From contig PLWR01000534.1 in the NCBI GenBank assembly GCA_003165615.1, positions 1-16,440 of the forward strand: DNA of 16,440 nt. The letters run 5' to 3'. The notes under the pieces are model-generated. The model saw nothing but the letters and a program-made list of their open reading frames with translations, had not been told where the DNA came from and did no database searches. Positions within the stretch are counted from its first letter, which is position 1, and each line of letters starts with the position of its first letter. This document shows, piece after piece, positions 13,996 through 16,440 of this stretch. The DNA is from Acidobacteriota bacterium. GTDB lineage: Bacteria; Acidobacteriota; Terriglobia; UBA7540. A program made the translations under genes and the position numbers.

Positions 13996-16440
13996 TCACT
14001 GCGGCGCTGGGCCTTGGGTAACCTGCACCAGATCGTCGGGGCGAAGCCATTTGGCGAAGGCGGCCCTGACGTCCTCAGGGGTAAGGGCTACATAGCGGCG
14101 GGCGGCCTGGATGGGCTCGTCCAGCGGCAGTCCCAGGGTCGCCCGGGAGAGCATACCGCCGGCAATGGCGTCAACGCTTGACTCGGAGAGGGGAATCTCC
14201 CGCAAGAGCAGAGCTTTGGCCTGCTCCAGCTCGTGCGCGGTGGGCGGCTCAGTCTGCATGTCTTTCAAGTCGCGCGCGACAATGTTGTGCGCCTTGGAAA
14301 CGTTGGGGGGATCGCAACCGTACTGAACCTGGTAAACTCCGCGTGTCCTGCCGACATTAAAGGTGGAGGAAACGGTATACACCAGCCCTCCTTTTTCGCG
14401 CAGGTCGCGGTAAAACCGGGTGGCGTAAAAGCCGCCGCCCAAAACGTGGTTACCCAGTTCCAGGGCGTAAAAGTCGGAGTTGAAGCGGTTCAAACCCAGG
14501 GTTTCCGCCAGTGTGACTTCATCCTGAACCCGGCGCGCATTGGGGACAGCCGTGGTGGCAGCCTTATTGGATGGCTCCACGGGTAGATCGGTTTCCGGCT
14601 TGGCGCCCACCGCCTTCCAGCCCGCAAAGTATTTGGTAATAATGGTCTTCGCCTCTTCCGGGGTGACGTTTCCGATCACCACGATTGTGGTCAAATCGGG
14701 CCGAAAGGCATTCTGGTAGTAATCCCGGATATCCTGCAAGGTCAATGCGGAAACCGTGGCTGGCGTAGCGTACCGCAAACTCGGATCCGTCTTGGGGAAA
14801 AGGGCGGAATTCAGCGCTTGGCGCGTCAGAAAATCGGGGCTCACCAGTTCTCCTGCCACGGTTTTGGCAAGCTGCGGCTGCAGGATTTTGAAGGCGCTTT
14901 CTGGAAACGCCGGGCTAAGTTCATTTTCCGCCATAAGCTGCACACCGCGCTCGAACTGGGAGGGCAATACCTGCAAAGAGAAGGCAGTCCCAGCAGACTC
15001 TTCCGCGCCAATATCATCGAGCGCTTTCTGCAACGCCAGCCGGTCAAGGGTGGTGGTTCCATATTCAAAGAGCTGATTGGTCAGACCGCCAACGCCTTCC
15101 TTGCCCTTCGGCGCTTGAATATTGGGGTTGTTCTTGATCTGGCCCCAAACGCTGACGGTGTTGCTCACGGACTCCGGCTGGACGATAAGCTTGAGACCGT
15201 TGGGCAGCGTCGTGACCACCGGACGCACGCTGGATTCGGGCACCGATAAACGACTGAGCGCCTTCGTGGCCCAGTCGGGAAGCGCGACTTCGTGAGTTTG
15301 CTTGGGCGCCAGGGACTCCTGACCACCGAAGGCGCTGGTAGAAACCGGCTTTCCGGAGGGCTCTGGGGTTAGAACGGCGGCGATGGCCTCACTCGAGGTC
15401 AGGGATTGCCGGGCCACGCGGCTTACATCCGCGGCGGAGGCTTTGGCGATGGCTTGAATATCCTCATCCGGTGACTGGCGACCCTCAACGGCAACTGCTT
15501 CCGACCAGGCCATGGCCAATCCGGAAACCGAATTCCTCTGGAATTCAGCGTCGACGATTTCGTGCCGCCTTACGGCTTCAATCAACTCGGAGGGCAGGCC
15601 GTTCTTCACATCATCGGCAAGGATTTGCTTGATCTGATTGATCAAATCATTGCCGTTGCCCCCCTGGGGGAAAACGGCCAGGGCATAGCCAAGACTTGCT
15701 TCCGGCAGGGTCGAGAGCTGGAAGCCCGCGTAAAGCGCCTTTCCTTCCGGAACCAATGCGTACAACGATCCGCGCTGGCTGCTGAGCACGTCCGCAAGCA
15801 ATTGGGTGGCAGCAAAGTCTGGGCTATTCGAACCCGGCAGCCGGAAGGAGACCACCGCCAACCCATACGGCAGGTCCGTCGGCAGCGCCAACGTCTTGCC
15901 CTTCACCGATTCCAAATTCACCGCTGGTTTTGCAGGGAGTTTCTTTTTCGGAATATCGCCAAATAAGGCTTTGACCTCGGCCAGAACGTGCTCCGGCTGC
16001 ACATCACCGGCAATCACGAAGATGGCGTTATTGGGGGCGTACCAGGTGTCATAAAACTGGTGGAGCATCTGGCCCGTGGTTTTGTCGAAGGACGGCCGCG
16101 AACCCAGCGCGTCATGGGCGTAGGGGGTCCCCTGAAACATGGCGTCCAGCAGTTGCGTGTAGAAAACGTATTGCGGATTGGAGAGGTCCGCCGCCACCTC
16201 TTGTTCGATGGCGCCCCGCTCTTCCTTCCAAAGGTCGTCAGTATCCAGCGACCCGCTCATGCGGACGGCCTCAAGGTGCAAGGCAACATCCAGGTCTTCC
16301 GCCGGGACCGTGAAGAAATACTGCGTCACGGTCTGCTGCGTGTCGGCATTAAAATTGCCCCCCATGGCGGCGGAAATGCCCGCCAGTTGGTCTGCGGAAA
16401 GGCCCGGGCTGCCGCGAAACATCATGTGTTCCTGGGCATG
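13996..16440 (-). CDS. Two-domain M16 (pitrilysin-like) zinc peptidase, 5' end outside the window
   Basis: A zinc metallopeptidase that cuts peptides inside a closed two-half chamber. The frame runs to the right edge, where the last codons read HAQEH (16440-16426), the inverted HXXEH zinc motif, followed by MMFRGS. The third zinc ligand fits the glutamate of ERGAIEQE, 74-76 residues later. GGNFNADTQQTVTQYFF, also typical of the active half, follows the motif. The second half starts near VVTTLPNGLKLIV. There the HXXEH position is LTNQL, so it is non-catalytic as usual, but it keeps the R/Y motif LREKGGLVYTVSS that binds substrate ends. The C-terminus is QVTQGPAPQ. Visible length is 814 residues; only the first 50-90, with any signal peptide, are missing. 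The location is therefore unknown, though relatives are mostly periplasmic or secreted. It lies tail to tail with the duplicated secreted-protein genes. Confidence 0.88.
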   Translation of the reverse strand, partial: HAQEHMMFRGSPGLSADQLAGISAAMGGNFNADTQQTVTQYFFTVPAEDLDVALHLEAVRMSGSLDTDDLWKEERGAIEQEVAADLSNPQYVFYTQLLDAMFQGTPYAHDALGSRPSFDKTTGQMLHQFYDTWYAPNNAIFVIAGDVQPEHVLAEVKALFGDIPKKKLPAKPAVNLESVKGKTLALPTDLPYGLAVVSFRLPGSNSPDFAATQLLADVLSSQRGSLYALVPEGKALYAGFQLSTLPEASLGYALAVFPQGGNGNDLINQIKQILADDVKNGLPSELIEAVRRHEIVDAEFQRNSVSGLAMAWSEAVAVEGRQSPDEDIQAIAKASAADVSRVARQSLTSSEAIAAVLTPEPSGKPVSTSAFGGQESLAPKQTHEVALPDWATKALSRLSVPESSVRPVVTTLPNGLKLIVQPESVSNTVSVWGQIKNNPNIQAPKGKEGVGGLTNQLFEYGTTTLDRLALQKALDDIGAEESAGTAFSLQVLPSQFERGVQLMAENELSPAFPESAFKILQPQLAKTVAGELVSPDFLTRQALNSALFPKTDPSLRYATPATVSALTLQDIRDYYQNAFRPDLTTIVVIGNVTPEEAKTIITKYFAGWKAVGAKPETDLPVEPSNKAATTAVPNARRVQDEVTLAETLGLNRFNSDFYALELGNHVLGGGFYATRFYRDLREKGGLVYTVSSTFNVGRTRGVYQVQYGCDPPNVSKAHNIVARDLKDMQTEPPTAHELEQAKALLLREIPLSESSVDAIAGGMLSRATLGLPLDEPIQAARRYVALTPEDVRAAFAKWLRPDDLVQVTQGPAPQ

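Overview
The window looks like chromosome from an acidobacterium or a close relative. The case rests on an Oar-like TonB-dependent receptor with an N-terminal carboxypeptidase-regulatory-like domain, a secreted protein that joins the same domain to TPRs, a DmsE-type decaheme cytochrome paired with an MtrB/PioB-type porin, a two-domain M16 peptidase, and many short palindromic repeats. This assignment is inference; no rRNA or other marker gene is present.

Layout. 1-931 has no intact gene. It holds an RNA-like folded stretch at the left edge, a pair of GTAG-headed REP hairpins that cuts into a 41-codon transposase remnant, the remnant's hairpin-covered ribosome binding site, and a featureless stretch. 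932-2604 (+) has two small secreted-protein genes: a 200-aa orphan and a DUF2846-like protein with a four-cysteine insertion. The second is bracketed by four copies of a GGTACC-centred repeat, in both orientations. Just after the last copy lies a roughly 400-bp piece of an RHS/YD-repeat gene (about 2701-3100, +). It joins head-on to the 3' part of a large TonB-dependent receptor gene (2788-6138, -) that has lost its last barrel strands. The receptor leader carries a strong hairpin against its ribosome binding site. A second pair of GTAG-headed REPs separates it from a 685-aa CarboxypepD_reg/TPR protein (6458-8515, -).

The clearest functional unit is 8811-12076 (-): a periplasmic decaheme c-type cytochrome (ten CXXCH motifs) followed 11 bases later by a cysteine-free outer-membrane beta-barrel. 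Together they resemble the MtrA/MtrB or PioA/PioB electron conduit through the outer membrane. A perfect 14-bp FNR-type site (TTGAT-N4-ATCAA) lies upstream, which suggests induction when oxygen is low. A hairpin with a pyrimidine-rich tail closes the unit.

12614-13904 (+) is a tandem duplication. Two small secreted beta-rich proteins each carry their own copy of about 160 bp of upstream DNA, including a conserved promoter and two TTGACC motifs 43 bp apart. They converge on the 3' end of a two-domain M16 zinc peptidase (13996-16440, -), which runs off the right edge exactly at its HAQEH zinc motif.

The most unusual features are the FNR-like box on the electron-transfer unit, the duplicated gene-plus-promoter cassette, the receptor/RHS chimera, and the two repeat families (GTAG-headed REPs and GGTACC repeats) that sit at the rearrangement points. 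No complete mobile element, CRISPR array, tRNA or rRNA was seen.
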